NCBI GenBank assembly: GCA_000469685.2
Contig: LS997565.1
Location: forward strand, 36,719,685 to 36,783,684
DNA from: Haemonchus contortus
Taxonomy: Eukaryota > Nematoda > Chromadorea > Rhabditida > Trichostrongylidae
Length of the DNA stretch: 64,000 nt
Reading direction: 5' to 3'
Shown here one piece after another: positions 32,951 through 46,065 of this stretch. Each line of letters begins with the position of its first letter. Position 1 is the first letter of the stretch. Both the position numbers and the translations under genes were made by a program. The notes beneath the pieces were generated by a model. That model was given only the letters and a program-made list of their open reading frames with translations, was not told where the DNA came from and did not search any database.

Positions 32951-35900
32951 ATGATTTTATTATATCTACTAACTGTGTACATAACTCTATGCCACTCTTA
33001 CAAAGTTCTTGTCATCAATCCGAAAATGGGCTATAGTCACATGAATTTTATGGGCAGATTGGCCGATACAATAGCGGAGGCAGGTCATGAAGTGGTGAGT
33101 TTGATCAAAGTTTCTTTTTCGACTAGCTAATTGAGATATCATACTACTCCCTACATACTTTCCCTCGATTTTTTTTTGTTATAGACTTCATCACTGTGAA
33201 ACAAGAATGAGATCTGAATAAGTCAATTTGTCGATGTGCGGACAGGATTCTTTGATCAACTACATGCTTGTATGACAGATCCAGTCTCTCAGTTTATCCT
33301 TGATCATTGAGATTCCCAGCTAATTTTTACCATTCATATGACCCGTATCACCTGCCTTTTCGTTAATCATTGATTTCCTCGGTACTGGTAACGTCTCCAT
33401 TCACCTTTGTCGCAGGTCAAAGTAGTCCAGGAGATCGTCCTCGCTCTAACGACACGAGGCATAGCATACATTTCATTTAGAGGACTCGTGAGCAAGTCTG
33501 ACCATTGAGCCAGCGACCACCCTGATACTCGCTTCACGTCTCGACAAATCCAACCAGTACTATTCCTGGTCCATCGGTCAACACAAAGTCTCATGACGTG
33601 TCTGACCCACCCGTTCTTTGCCTTTTTGATGTGAGCGACGTCGTACCTAATGTTCGCTCGTTGACGGAGTTCGGATCTCCGGACCCCACTCTACACGTAA
33701 AAAGTTGGAGATTCCGAGCATCGTCCTTTCCACAGTTCCTCAAATGAAAAATAAAAAAAATTGACAATATGTTCATTCACGAAATGATTACAATTGTTGA
33801 CGGTCTAGGTTTCGTTTCTTGAACTTCGCAGTTCTTTCTCCTTTCTTTTCTAAAAAACAGATTCTGGCGTGGAGGAACGATGGACCGATCCCGTGTAGAA
33901 TATCGAATTATTATGTACGTCAGTCAGGCCAAATTTTCGATTGGAAATTTTGTGATCGATTTGATTATGGAACTTACTGCAGGTGGCTCTCAAACCAATT
34001 GCAAAGGAGAGAGCTTCTGAAGCTGTGATTTGATGAACTCTAACAGTTTCACACCCTCTCCACTCAATTCTTCTTCTTGAGGACCAATCTGAAACGCTTT
34101 AGCCATTCGTCTGAGGCAATCCTGGAGTTCAAATCACTCACGATGACCTTGAAGGAACTATGATCCTCTTCGTAGGATTTTCCAAATCCACATAAAACGC
34201 TTCCTGCTGTCACTCTGGGATTTTAGCAGCCTTTCTCGAGCTTTCCCTACTGATCGAAGCCGTGCCGAGGTAGCTAGCCACTTTATTCCACAGTGGACAA
34301 TAAGCTCAGTTATCGAGGGTAGCCCCGACTCACCTTTCAGTTACTTTTTGGCATAGCCGATGTGCAGCCTCCACAGACTCTCCACGTATACATTGATGCA
34401 TTTGCGAGAAGAATCAACTCAGCAGAGAAAGGGAGTTCATCTCATTAATCAATCTCCGTCTCTTGGTGAGTGCCGGCTACTTTTGACCACGACTTTTCCC
34501 CTAAGCGCCGAGTGCAGTCGCGATCATGTTCGCCACCAATCTGGTACAGACCCTTCAATGAGAGGAATCCCACAGTGCAGGAAATCCGGAGGATGTCCAA
34601 AACCTCCTGGAATCCGCTCAATTTTTGATCATTCCGAACCTGAGCTATTAGCCGAGGAAGTTACGTTCGAGATGGAACCTCGTTCGTTAGTTCCTATGTG
34701 TCATAGCATGGATCTAAAAAGAATCTAAATGGCTTTACGATTTTGAACACCCTGGAACTAATTTTACTTGCTATTACTATTTTATCTTTGCTTTATCACC
34801 TATATGGATGGAATGTTTCTGAAGAAATCTAATATTCCGCGATATTAAAAGTAGAGAAGAAGTGATCGATGGATTTCAAAGAAAACAGCAGAGTTGGACC
34901 CTTTCAATATTTAGGTTACCTTGCAACCTGTAATGGATGGTTCTTTGGCTTCCAATGGCACGACTAAGTCACGTCTCATACAACGTGGTCCATTTGATGA
35001 TCTGGCTCGTCCCACCAATAGCGAAGACATGAAACTTGTGTGGACATCGGGTGCCAAGAACCCAATTGGTTTAGTTATGGTATGCATGATATCGCTTGTG
35101 ATCTCGTAACTCAGAAATTACGTCTTACTTATTAAGTTTGTTCCAATGATCTCCAATTTCGCGGTGAAGACTTTATCACGTGAGTATCAAATTTCTAGCG
35201 TTTGAAATGGTTCTTTCTTCCGAATTACGTTAGAGGAATCACTTTTCAGATCTTTTGGATGACAAACCTCTGCTGGAGCAGCTGAAAGCAGAACAGTTTG
35301 ACGTTGCCATTACGGAGCTCTTCGACTTCATTGGAATAGGTCTGTTGAATTTATTACCGATTTTCTTCAATTCTTAGACGCATGTTCAAGTCAACTGGCC
35401 TGAGTTTCTCGAACCGTTCATGCTTTTGAGATACGTGCCGTTTATTTTGGAAGAGCCACACACCCAATTTCCACACAGTTTAGTTTTCTAGAAAAATTAC
35501 GATTGCTGCAGGGCCTATTTAAGAGGCGAGCCGAGATTCCGATCAATATGTCTTAATTCTTGGGAGGCCGATTCTGGGAATTTTGAGCTCATCTTTCTAG
35601 TTTGATTCGATACACTAAAGATAATATTATAGTGAATAACACCATTGTTCTCTACCTCCTTGCATTCCTATCCGTTTAGTGTGACCTCAGATTATTCTTC
35701 TCAATGAAAACAAGTAAAAGATATTTCAGGAGTTCTCAACGCTCTCGGGGTAAGGAATATCATCGGTGCACACTCCTCGGTTATCATTGAGGGAACTGCT
35801 CTAGCTATAGGCGTACCTGTGATTCCTAGCTTTATGCCAGGTAAGAATATTCAATCCTACGCTCGAACTTTCTGATAAAGCGATGAGGATTCTGCTAAGC

Positions 35901-38900
35901 TTACAATAGGCAGCGAAATTAGACTCACAGTGATAAAACGATGAGGATTCTGCTAAGCTTACAATAGGCAGCGAAATTAGACTTACAGGCTTCGAAAAGG
36001 CGATTTTGCCGAAACGTTAGTCGTTCATAAAGTGTGTTACCAATTCCGGAGGCTAACTAAATCAACAACAGCTGTTACTTAAACCATGCCGAAATTACTG
36101 GAGAGCAGTTCATGAAATTTTTCGAAGTCAGTACCAGCCAAGCACTTCCGACTCGTTAAAGAAGTCTCTCTTCCCGGCAGTAGATCGCTGTAACGAGACA
36201 ATGCACCCACGTCCTACGGCATTGCTGAAGCATCGCGTAAAGTCGAGCTTCATTGCAAACAATCGACTCGTGAAGTTTGCGGGTGCTCTAAAGATTCCGA
36301 AGTAGCACGAACGATGGAGCGCCGAATTCCTAGTATTCCACTTGAAAAAAACGGGATCACTTGCTATCATTTATTACAACTGGGTTGCTAAAGAATTATG
36401 TTGTAAACGATTCTGGCCGGATGGCCTTGGAGGAGGATAGTGAGTGAGTTGAAACATATTTGTGATTCTATTCGTTCTGTTACCAAAGTAAGATTGCAAA
36501 AGGAGTTCTATGGGTTATGAGCGTTATCAAGGTCTTTGCGATCAGGTATTTCCGGAGAATGCGGGAGCAATCATTGCAGCTGGAAAAGTGAGCGGTAGTT
36601 CTGTGTCTGGCTTGGAGTTACGGTCATTTGGAAAGCCTAGTGTTGTTATTTATATAACCGCCGCCGTTGTCGCCTACTCGTGGCACCGCTCTTTTCAGAG
36701 GTCCGTCGAAACATAGGCGCACGTGTTCCACTCAACCTAAGCGTTGCTCAATTGCGAGAACTCAAGAGACCAACAAGGAAGGTCTTTCAGGGCGTGGGAC
36801 GCTTTTCGAAAATGGTTTTTTGCATGGTATAGGGGCATGAGCACTGAGTATAAAACTATGGTTCATTTCCGCTAAATGGCCTTCTGAATGCCAAAAAACG
36901 ACTGAAAACTATTTTGTCAGAAATCGCCGTTTTAACCCACTCAGCGTCGTTTGTTTCATTCATGGCGTCGACTTTCCGTACAGTAGAAGGCGCCAGTTGA
37001 CTGCGCATCGAAAATAGCGTGAAAGATAGATAAAAAAGGGGGTCAGATGTGGACTTCGAGGAACGACGACTAGGATGGGTTGGTGGTTCGGAATCTTTGG
37101 GCTTTTCCGCTTTTGCATTTTATGCTGCCACCTCCAGATTGGCTCCATATTGCACCAGGACCAAAGCAAGTGCCTGACTGGTCATGGTCGTGACCAGGAC
37201 CACCCAGGCACATAACCTCTACAGGCCGTTGGAATTTCTTGTGTGACGCACTATCAGTGGAGGGGCTTCCAGACTTCACACTCCCAGGAGTATAAAGGTG
37301 CCTCTTAAATTCACACTTAATAAGTGTTGTGAGGGGGGGGGGGGATCCGAACCCTATAATATGGTTCCTATTTGATGGAAGCTGTCCTCGACCTCGTTCG
37401 TCAATGCAAAGACAACAGGTTTCCCGAATCCGACCTTCCTCTGGGAGTCCACTGCGGACTCCTGTGGGAGAACCAATCAGACTCTCATTCAATTCATCTT
37501 CTTGCTGAAGCATCCATGAGCGTTAGGCTTGATATGAAAAGCTGTCAGCCCTGAAGGGAATCATTCTAGCGCTGGATCACTAGATGAATACTAGATGAAG
37601 GGTTTCGGCGATACCCGTTCCCAACCTGCGATCCACCCTTAAACGGCAACCCTTAAACGGTGCGAGATCAACGCTAGGGTAAAAAACGGTGAAATCATCG
37701 GAATTAGATGAGCCTTCTATCAGTTTTGAAGGAATTCCGTCGAAATAGAACAACAATCAAACCATCACTGTCCATACCATTCGAAGAATTGTATGGACTG
37801 TGCAATGTCCATACAATGTCCGAAGACCAGATGATGTGATATCGAGTTTTTTGACTACAAACTACGTGAGGAAGTTTAGGTTGGGGGGGGGGGGTAGGAA
37901 AGGAGGACTCGGAGGTAGGAACGGAGGACTGGGAGTGTTGAGCCTGGACGCTCCTTCACCGATCACTGATAGTGCGTCACACAAGAAATTCCAACGGCTT
38001 GTAGAGGTTATGTGCCTGGGTGGTCCTGGTCACGACCATGACCAGTCAGGCACTTGCTTTGGTCCTGGTGCAATATGGAGCCAATCTGGAGGTGGCAGCA
38101 TAAAATGCAAAAGCGGAAAAACCCGGAGACTCCGAACCATCAACCCATCCTAGTCGTCCCTCCTCGGAGTCCACATCGCTATCCACCACACCATCCGACG
38201 CTGCTGGCAGCTTAAACGTGGAGAGGCTATATGAAACTTCCCCGCACTTTTCAACATGTGACCCCCTTTTTTGGCTATCTTTCACGTTATTTTCGATGCG
38301 CAGTCAACTGGCGCCTTCTACTGTACGGAAAGTCGACGCCATGAATGAAACAAACGACGCTGAGTGGGTTAAAACGGCGATTTCTGACAAAATAGTTTTC
38401 AGTCGTTTTTTGGCATTCAGAAGGCCATTTAGCGGAAATGAACCATAGTTTTATACTCAGTGCTCATGCCCCTACACCATGCAAAAAACCATTTTCAAAA
38501 AGCGTCCCACGCCCTGAAAGACCTTCCTTGTAAGGGATCTACGCAGGCCGATGTAATGTGTGTATGGATGTTTATCATGCTCTTGCAGGACTTGGACAGG
38601 GCAATGACGCGATTGCACCTCCAAGATCATTCCACATACAGACCTTCCGCCCCAGAGAAATCCACCGGCAGTACCGATTAGAACAAGGTGTGGATGGAGG
38701 CGATCAAAATGGCAAATTTGCCAAGAACTGTGATCAACAAACTTAAATATGACCTACTTATGTGCCGTTTCTTGCACATGCTTGTTGAAGTGATCAACTT
38801 CTCTAGGAAGACGCCGTCGTAGAAGATTCCAGTAGGTTTGAAGCGAGGCCCATTATAAGTTGTGCTAATGGCCTCACGGATAGGATTTCATAGTTTTTAA

Positions 38901-41900
38901 ACCTAGTAGCTGAACACCATGCTAGTCCGAACTCGCATGGCCTCACTATTGAGCAGATAATGTTAGTGCTAGACGGAAACCTAAAGTGCAACGTCTTCAG
39001 GCGATTAAGGGAATACTGCAAGCGAGTGAGAGGACTAGCTGTGGGGTAGAGGTTATCACCGGCGCTAGCTATGGCATTCATGTTAAAAGTTGAGAGAGCC
39101 ATCCTGGAACAAATCCCAATAAGTTACGGACCGTATATCAACGACTGTTTTATCGTGTGTTCCACTCAAACTAAGATGGGATCATCAGGATAGAGTGGTC
39201 GAAATACCTCCTTCGATTTTCAAAAGACAGTTAGTTAGTTAGTTAAATTGTTTTTACGATCGAAGATGCCAAACGCATTCCCGTGTGATTTTCTGTTGTG
39301 GAAAGGAAAGTGGTCTCAGAAGCTGTATATCTCATTTCATGCCAGCTGTGTGGCGAAAAATATATAGAGTGATAAGTTGGGCTCTCGCCCACCTCAGATG
39401 TACAGTAACCACAGTGGTGTGAATACCATTTATCGTACAATCAATAACAGAACCATACGGGTGTCAGACAAATGAGGTGCCGAGCCTCTTCGGACCCGAG
39501 GCGAGGGGGGGGTCGAGGTTGTCGTCTTCGGCTCCATCGGGGAGCCCTGCCGGTCGTCGTGGACCTTGTCGCCTCCACTGCCTCCTCCGTTGCCTTTTGT
39601 ATCTTCGCCGCGTCGCTGCCTCCTGTAATCAGTTCTCATCATCTGCGTCGCGTTAAGCTTACTGTATGAGAAACCTATTGATCATCGTAGTGACCCCGGC
39701 TCACACAATAGGAAAACCGGAAGAGCCACTCTGCATCAGGATAAAAGAGCATTTGTATGAGTTTTAGGAGGTGCCAAGAAAGGCTACTTCTCAGGTGATC
39801 GCGAGATGCTGTGCCATCAAAGTGAACGTGTTTACTGTTATGAAATGAAGGTGATATCTTAGCGCGTAAGACTCCGGAGGCACCGTGGATCGCGGCGAAG
39901 AATCCAAAAATCATCAGAAAGGACGAATGCCTGGCGATTATACTATTCGCAGACTTGTGTGGCTTTGATCTGCGCAGCCGATCTCCCCGCAGGGCGCCGA
40001 CGTAGGGGCTGACGGCTCGACGTCTCAAAAGCCAATATCCAGGGCGAAGCGCGACCATCGGTAGGAACCTGACCTGACCAGGTGACCGCACTTATTAGCT
40101 TTTTTTGAAGGTCTCCTGGAGTTTTTTCTGACTCGACATCTAAGTCCCAACACATATAAAAATACTGTATGGAACTTGGGGCTAAGAGTACCGACAAAAT
40201 AGCTTTACTTGAAAACAGCCAGCTTCATCGCTTTTGTTTCGTAGCCCTTAGAATATTTCTTTTGTAGTTTGAAAAGGTAATCTATTGAATCACAAATAAA
40301 CATTCGACTTACAGATTCCGAAGAAGGTGATTGTGGTGTAACGTTAGTGGTAATGAAGTTTGTTACCAATATCGGAGGCTAACTCAATCAACAACAACTG
40401 TTACTTAAATCATGCCAAAATTAATGAATAGTCGGTCATTATGTGATCCTCATCTCGTTCACATCAGCTCTATATTCAGCTTCTATTCTAGTAGTGTCGG
40501 CGCTACTATCCCAGAAGCTGCTTTCCTTCACTACATATTTAGATCTTGCCGTGCCCTTTGTGGCTGCCCTGGCCTCGCTCTCTTCGCATAGGTGAACAGC
40601 TGGTCTAGCGGTCGAGCCGTGTTCTTCCCCTTGAATTTACGCTGTTCCGAATGCTCGCAATTCTCTGCTACGCGGGCCAGTTAGGCTTGTGCAGCCTAGG
40701 TCTCTCACACCATTTCTGGCGATGTTGCCGCAGAGTACATGTCTATCCATCGTCCCACTCTACGCACTGGATCTGAGCCCACGTTATGATTCCGTGCACC
40801 TGTTGGTGCTCAGAGGTACAAGTTGACTGCACACTGAGCACACCAGTGAGTGGTCAATCATGAACGGCAAATATACCAAGAATTTGAGAGCGAACTTTTG
40901 GTCGAGCCAATGTATAGGATACCAACCGCACCCGCAGTGCTGAGTCGATGCATACCTTCTTCCCCTCCAGAATGGAACATGAGTTCCATCCCGTGAAACC
41001 AGATGAGTCTCTGGACACATACCGGTGGCTTTTGGTTCTTTTGGCTAATGTATCATTTACTCAACACCTGAAGCCAGGCCACGTAGCTTCGTCACGGACC
41101 TGCCAAAGATCCAGAAAAACATGAGTAAATAAGACCACTGGAGACTCCCTGAAATAGAGGATATTCAATTTCTCCTTGTTCTTCCATGAATTCAAGAAAC
41201 TAGCCGTATTCTTCTTTCAGCTTCCTTCAGTGTTACGGACGACTCAACCGATTTGTGGACTCGCGCCACGAATCTTGTGTTCACAGGTGCTTCACTGTAC
41301 TTCCAAAAAGGAATAGCCAGTGCTGTAGATCGATTGTTGGCGGAAAAACTCGGGAGCGATGCGATTCCCATATGGGTGAGTGGAACTGCTTCCTAAATCC
41401 TTCAAATGCCTTTATTTTCGACGCCTGGTGTAAACGCTGACGTCAGTAGGAGCATCTTTATTCATACTTATCAAACAGTTTCTTTCGATGGAGCACTGAT
41501 TGAGCCTAAATTAGTTTTTTTCAAGGAGAATCTCTCCTTCTGAAGTTCTGTTAGTAAAAAGAAGGGTAAGAAAGCTTGAAAGATATCACTACAGGATACC
41601 GTGTCAAACATGTCATGGGTAGTGGACAATGCTGAACCTCTACTAGATTTTGAGAGGCCAACACTTCACAAAGTTGTTCACGTAGGTGGTCTGAGCGTGC
41701 ATAAACCCAAAACACTGAACAAGGTATTTTGCTTGCTCTAACTTTGTATTTTCCTGAACTGTGTCTTTTATACAATTCAGGAGTGGGATGATATACTGAA
41801 TCGAAGACCCCACACAGTATTGATCTCGTTCGGGAGTGTTGCTCGGAGTGCACTCATGCCCGATCTAATGAAGAAAACTGTCCTCGATGTGATTAAATCG

Positions 41901-44558
41901 TGAGTTCTTTAAAAAATTACGCTTGGAACGTTCTCATTCATCCCAATGTGGTAAAAATTGGGTTCATTGCCGGGACATGGGACAATGTGGAAAGAATTTT
42001 GATGTTCCCGTATGTAATCTGAAAAAATTGGATAGTATGTTGCATGCCTCAACTACACTCGCTGAAGACCGACGAAAGTAGTGTCATTTCACCTTCGGAT
42101 TAAGCGGACTGGTGAGGCAATCACGTAAATAGGCATTAGATAGACATTTGATGAATTCTGTTCCCTGTTCTCTTCAACATTCCGTTTCTGACTATGGCTG
42201 CAGCCCGAGGATGGCAGTCAGTGAATAATGTTTCCACGATGGATTTCGAGGACAACAATACTCTAGTTAGCCATGTTCGTTTCGAAAAGATAACGCACAT
42301 GCCACAGGCATTGCAATAGTCCGAAAAAGCACTGTGCCAGGAAAGTACATGTGTGGGTTCAGATCCATCTGAGGCCGAAGTTATGTTCATAACTCGCCAA
42401 TCTTGTGAAACCGTCGGATCGTGTATTGCGGCGAAATAGTAGCAGAACTTATATCTTGTTCAATTCAATCTGTCAGCATTGAGCCGGTGCATATCATTTC
42501 AATTCAGGTATCCTGATATAACCTTCATTTGGAAATATGAAGAACCTGACGACAAAATATTTAAAGGAATTGAAAATGTGATACCTACTAAATGGATGCC
42601 GCAAGGCGATTTATTAGGTAAAACCGCTATCCGAACAGTGTTTCATTTTTCACTTTTACTGGTTTTCCTCCATCGATCAGATGAAAATCCCCAAATTCCT
42701 CAATACGCTCTTCACGTATGACATTTATCTTGATCATTATGCCAAGTGAAAATTGTTCCGAATCGCGCATACCAAAATCATATCCATCTCGTACATTTCT
42801 GAGGTTACTGTAATATGAAAGTTCCAGCTGACAATCGTCTGACTCTGTTCGTTACACATGGTGGCGTGAACAGTATGATGGAAACAGCAACGCTTGGGAA
42901 GCCTGTCATCACGATTCCATTATTTGCTGATCAGAGCAAAAATGCGAAACTGATGCAGAAATATGGCTTTGGTATGTGATTGACTGCAGGAAATCCCTTA
43001 AGTCCTCAAAGGCAAATATTTGAAGCCTCAACTATTATATGAAGACTAGATATATTATTCCATAACCCCTTGATTTAGCGTATCGGGTCAGGCTAAATCG
43101 CATGTTCGCTGAATTTATCGAAAAATGGTAGTGTTCACAGTGAATATTCCATCCAGCTCTCCAAAAAGCTTGTAGTTTACGTGCTTGCCGCTGATCTCTG
43201 AGAAGAAGTTTTTCAGAAGAGTTTATAATTCTGTTTAGACGTTTCTTGATGAACGAGTCTACCGCATAAGGCTTCTGCGCAAATCCGGGTAAATGGCCAC
43301 GTACGAGTTGACAAAGACGTTGTTTCTGCTGATGCTTGTTCAATGAAGTAGTTTTCATTATGAGGGAACTCTTCCCCTTTGTGAATGGCATGGGAAAGGC
43401 GTTTTTACTTGTCAATGTTCAATAGCATCAAGATCCTCAAAGGCACAGTTCACGATAAAAATGGCCCATGAGGTATCCCTTTATGATAAATTTGTGACCC
43501 TCTCCCATACCATATACGGCGCTGTCAGGTCGGAAAACAGCATAGGTAGGGCGTTATGAAGGCTCAAAGATTGTCCCGTGTGTACCCTTGGACGAGTTTT
43601 ACCGGCATCGTAGGGGCTGAACCATCATCGAAACCCATGTAGGAAGTTCAAACATCTTGTCATGACTCACGGCGACAGTGAATTTTGTACAGCTGTGGCC
43701 TTGTTTTCTTAAAATTTAGTCAGCTCTTTGTGCAGTTGCAACTACTGAAATCTCGTCCCAATAGAATTACCATCTTATTTCCGTCATGGCAATATCATCC
43801 AATTTCCCTACTTTTGAGTAGCCATACTTTTCTCTACATCGGCAAATTTTCTCGCTTTGTTGGCTACCGATGAATTACTCCTAACTTCCTCTTTTCGACT
43901 AAAAAGGGGCACCTCAAAAATATCCTGAACTGTGACTTTAAGACCTGCATCATATGTCTTCAATATACTTTGCTTCGCTTTGTGTGCAGCGGAACCCAAC
44001 AATTCCAGGGACCTTTTTTGATACAGGGTTCTTTATCTGCATATCTTTCGAAAATCTGAAACAGAATTTACTTGCGTTACTTTTACAAATTGAATGAAAT
44101 TCCATTAAGGGATCATAGTGGAGAAAACAGAGCTACTTGGTGGCAATGGACTCCGGGAAGCCATTGATCGAGTGATTAAAGACAAAAAGTAGGTGATAGT
44201 CGTCTACTTGTAGGTTCAATCCTAATCGTTTGAACAGAGCGATCTGTTACCTCTAAAAATGAAGTGAAATACAAATTTCAGGTACCAACTCTCGGCCACC
44301 CGAATCAGCCGTCTATTAGCGCGACGTCCTTTCAGCCCTGAAGACAAATTAGTGAAAACTGTTGAACTTGCTGCTGAATTTGGTAATATTCCAGAATTAA
44401 AGGCAGCAGGCAGAAACCTTAGCTTTATCGTCTATTATAACATAGATTTATTTGTGATCCTAAGTGTTGTATTTTTACTGGTGTTTGGTCTAATATTGTA
44501 CATCACCCTACGGGTATGCCGGCTCTGTTTCTCATCAAAGAAGCAAAAAGTGCAGTGA
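32951..44558 (+). CDS. UDP-glucuronosyltransferase 1 (twelve exons)
   Basis: Exons: 32951-33094, 34915-35079, 35137-35179, 35250-35339, 35730-35840, 41221-41375, 41595-41723, 41781-41899, 42508-42617, 42828-42971, 44110-44188, 44282-44558. All borders are GT-AG and phases match, giving 521 residues. The signal peptide is followed by the SH motif with the likely catalytic His30. The UDP-sugar signature begins THGG at about 365, contains E374 and ends P-x-F-x-DQSKNA at 386-395. Near the C-terminus a membrane helix (about [19 protein letters not shown]) is followed by a cytosolic tail ending KQKVQ, a KxKxx ER-retrieval signal. The enzyme would transfer glucuronic acid or another sugar from UDP to lipophilic substrates in the ER lumen. 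AG directly precedes the ATG, consistent with spliced-leader addition. Intron 5 is 5.4 kb. Confidence 0.93.
33370..34230 (-). pseudogene. RTE retrotransposon fragment in intron 1 of glucuronosyltransferase 1
   Basis: On the minus strand, 33865-34230 resembles the end of the RTE endonuclease: the [13 protein letters not shown] region is near 33920, matching 24180-24260. 33370-33720 encodes the RTE C-terminus, with VRHVMRL, DRWTR, RDVKRV and QWSDLL. The reverse transcriptase domain between them is missing, so this is an internally deleted dead copy of the family at 21825-24960. Confidence 0.65.
35873..35988 (+). repeat. Tandem duplication of a 58-bp unit
   Basis: Units 35873-35930 and 35931-35988 (TGATAAARCGATGAGGATTC...) are almost identical, differing at only a couple of bases. 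The pair lies at the start of intron 5 of glucuronosyltransferase 1, 33 bp after the donor. Confidence 0.85.
35980..36103 (+). repeat. Diverged direct repeat, left copy
   Basis: This stretch (AACGTTAGT, GTGTTACCAATTCCGGAGG, CAACAACAGCTGTTACTTAA) matches 40309-40428 in the same orientation at roughly three bases in four. The pair brackets most of intron 5, including the fold-back at 36767-38535. Confidence 0.6.
36767..38535. mobile_element. Large fold-back repeat in intron 5 of glucuronosyltransferase 1
   Basis: The left arm (about 36767-37265) and right arm (about 37968-38535) are inverted copies. Shared landmarks are AAGGTCTTTCAGGGCGTGGG, GGCGTCGACTTTCCGTACAG, GCATTTTATGCTGCCACCTC and TGCGTCACACAAGAAATTCC, each inverted in the other arm. 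The right arm contains an extra block around 38160-38240. The loop (37266-37967) includes G runs at 37333-37344 and 37884-37894. Open frames of 147 and 117 codons overlapping the arms mirror each other and are regarded as by-products of the repeat. Confidence 0.75.
38536..40308. other. Remaining intron 5 sequence
   Basis: Part of the intron of glucuronosyltransferase 1. It contains a GC-rich patch at 39480-39560 and another near 39950-40030 with overlapping open frames, but no motif I recognise. Confidence 0.45.
40309..40428 (+). repeat. Diverged direct repeat, right copy
   Basis: Matches 35980-36103 (AACGTTAGTGGT, TTTGTTACCAATATCGGAGG, CAACAACTGTTACTTAA). It lies in the same intron, 4.3 kb downstream. 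Confidence 0.6.
40429..41220. other. Right end of intron 5
   Basis: No repeat or motif identified before the exon 6 acceptor TTCTTCTTTCAG at 41209-41220. Confidence 0.45.
43439..43939 (+). mobile_element. MITE, family A copy 1, in intron 10 of glucuronosyltransferase 1
   Basis: It begins AAAGGCACAGTTCACGATAA and ends with the near-inverted ATCCTGAACTGTGACTTT. The interior (GTCGGAAAAC, GTGTGTACCC, GGACGAGTTT, GTCATGACTC) matches 48673-49169 and 55100-55560. It is about 501 bp with no coding capacity. Confidence 0.75.
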
Positions 44559-45504
44559 AATAATTTTCTGTAAAAATTTTCATGTAAATTCGCCTCAGAT
44601 AAATATCTCAACGTTATGTTTACCATGATTTTTTTCCGTTGCTCTAGTGTGGAGGATATAATAACGAGTAAATATTATACCTTGTGTACTACTGCAGGCT
44701 AGAGGGAGAACATAGCGTGGGGGTGAAACGTACTCCTGGGTATTACGGTATTCCTACGAGGGCAAGTCGCACTCGTTCAGATTTTTGAGGAAGGCCGGTA
44801 ACCTATTCGCTGAAGACATCGTAGGTCCAGGTACTGCAACAGTTTAGACTTATATGGAAGAAAACTTGCAAAGAAAAAGGCTTCCCCTATGTGTTTTCTT
44901 TAGTAGGAAAGAGGATAAAAAAGAGAGAACAAGGCTAAACTTGAGAAGAAGACGGGTGCAAACAAATGAGTCCGCTCTGTCTTGATCTGGTTTCAACTAC
45001 ACAGACTCTATGGAAGCTTATAGGTTGTTCTAAGGGCTTGGAAACCACCTAGAATTAAGCATACTCTTGACGTTTAAGATGGTTTCTAAGTAGTTTTGAG
45101 GAGTACGCTTTAACCCAAGTTATGGCAAAAAAAAAACGAAAACCTCCCGATCGCGTATCTTCTGCGATTTGAGGAATTATTTCTGAACGGATACTTACCC
45201 TTTCTGGGAACAGCGGAACTCGGATAGACCGTTCTCTAGATTTTTCTTCATGTATTCCGTTGTTTTTGTCAAAAACTCATTTTGGTGTGCTACTTCATCC
45301 TTCATCTGTTTATGAGAGTGTGAATTTTTTTTGAGGGACGGTAGTGAAAAAAACCAGAGCTATATAATCGGCGTTAATGAACTTCACTAAGTCATTCATA
45401 GACTCCCCGAAGGCGAAAAAACGTGATATCCGTTCATCTCCCGAAAATCTTACTGTCATTACATACATTACATACTTTACATTACATTACATGTATTACA
45501 TCTT

Positions 45505-45795
45505 TGCAACGAGAATCAGCCGTCCACTATAGGTTGTCCTTTGTCCCTGAAGGCGAGTTGCTTTGAACTGTTAAATTTGCTGCTGATATATCAGAGTTCA
45601 AAGTAGCGGGCATTTGGCTCCATTGTCAGGTATGGTATTATCTCATTTTTGATTCCGTTTCTACCGTTGAGTAACATTACACTACTGACATGCCGACTCT
45701 TCTTGTCGTCGGGAAATGGAAAAGTTTTGGGAGATTGTTTCCTCAAAAATCATTGCAATTTGCCTCAGGCAATTAACCCGAAATTATGTTTATCA
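45505..45795 (+). pseudogene. Relic of a glucuronosyltransferase last exon and 3' flank
   Basis: From GCAACGAGAATCAGCCGT the sequence follows exon 12 of the upstream gene (44282-44558): the Arg-rich segment, the V-E-L-A-A-E-F-like region, the membrane helix region and the tail. It carries stops and indels. Similarity continues past the stop into the 3' flank (TTTGCCTCAG, ATTATGTTTATCA). No other exons of this copy are visible, so it is an isolated duplicated tail about 950 bp downstream of the intact gene. Confidence 0.75.
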
Positions 45796-46065
45796 GGGAA
45801 GGTGTAGTGGCAAGTGGCGCACTATCACATACACCCATGGACACAGGTTTGAATCCCTTATCCGCTTAGGCCGAGCAAGCTTTCTAACCTTCCGAGGTCG
45901 GTTGTTTGGTACCAGATTCGTCTGGAAGGACAAGTACTTTGACTTGTTCATCGCCAGGCCACCGCAAATCATTGTATAGACCACATACGCATCCCATAGG
46001 TCACTGCTATTTTTAATGAAAGTCGAATGCGACGCGCATCTCTCATAGGGGAATAACTAGTTGAC
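45795..46065 (+). mobile_element. tRNA-derived SINE, copy 2
   Basis: GGTGTAGTGGCAAGTGGCGC resembles an A box and CAGGTTTGAATCCC a B box. The body contains TTTGGTACCAGATTCGTCTGG and CATTGTATAGACCACATACG, matching copies at 11811-12010 and 46930-47175. A shared 3' block (GTCGAATGCG...GCGCATC) follows. Confidence 0.6.

Noticed and set aside
37070..37513. 147-codon ORF in the intron 5 fold-back
   Set aside because: Part of it is the inverted copy of the 117-codon frame at 37800-38153, so it follows from the repeat, and no motif is present.
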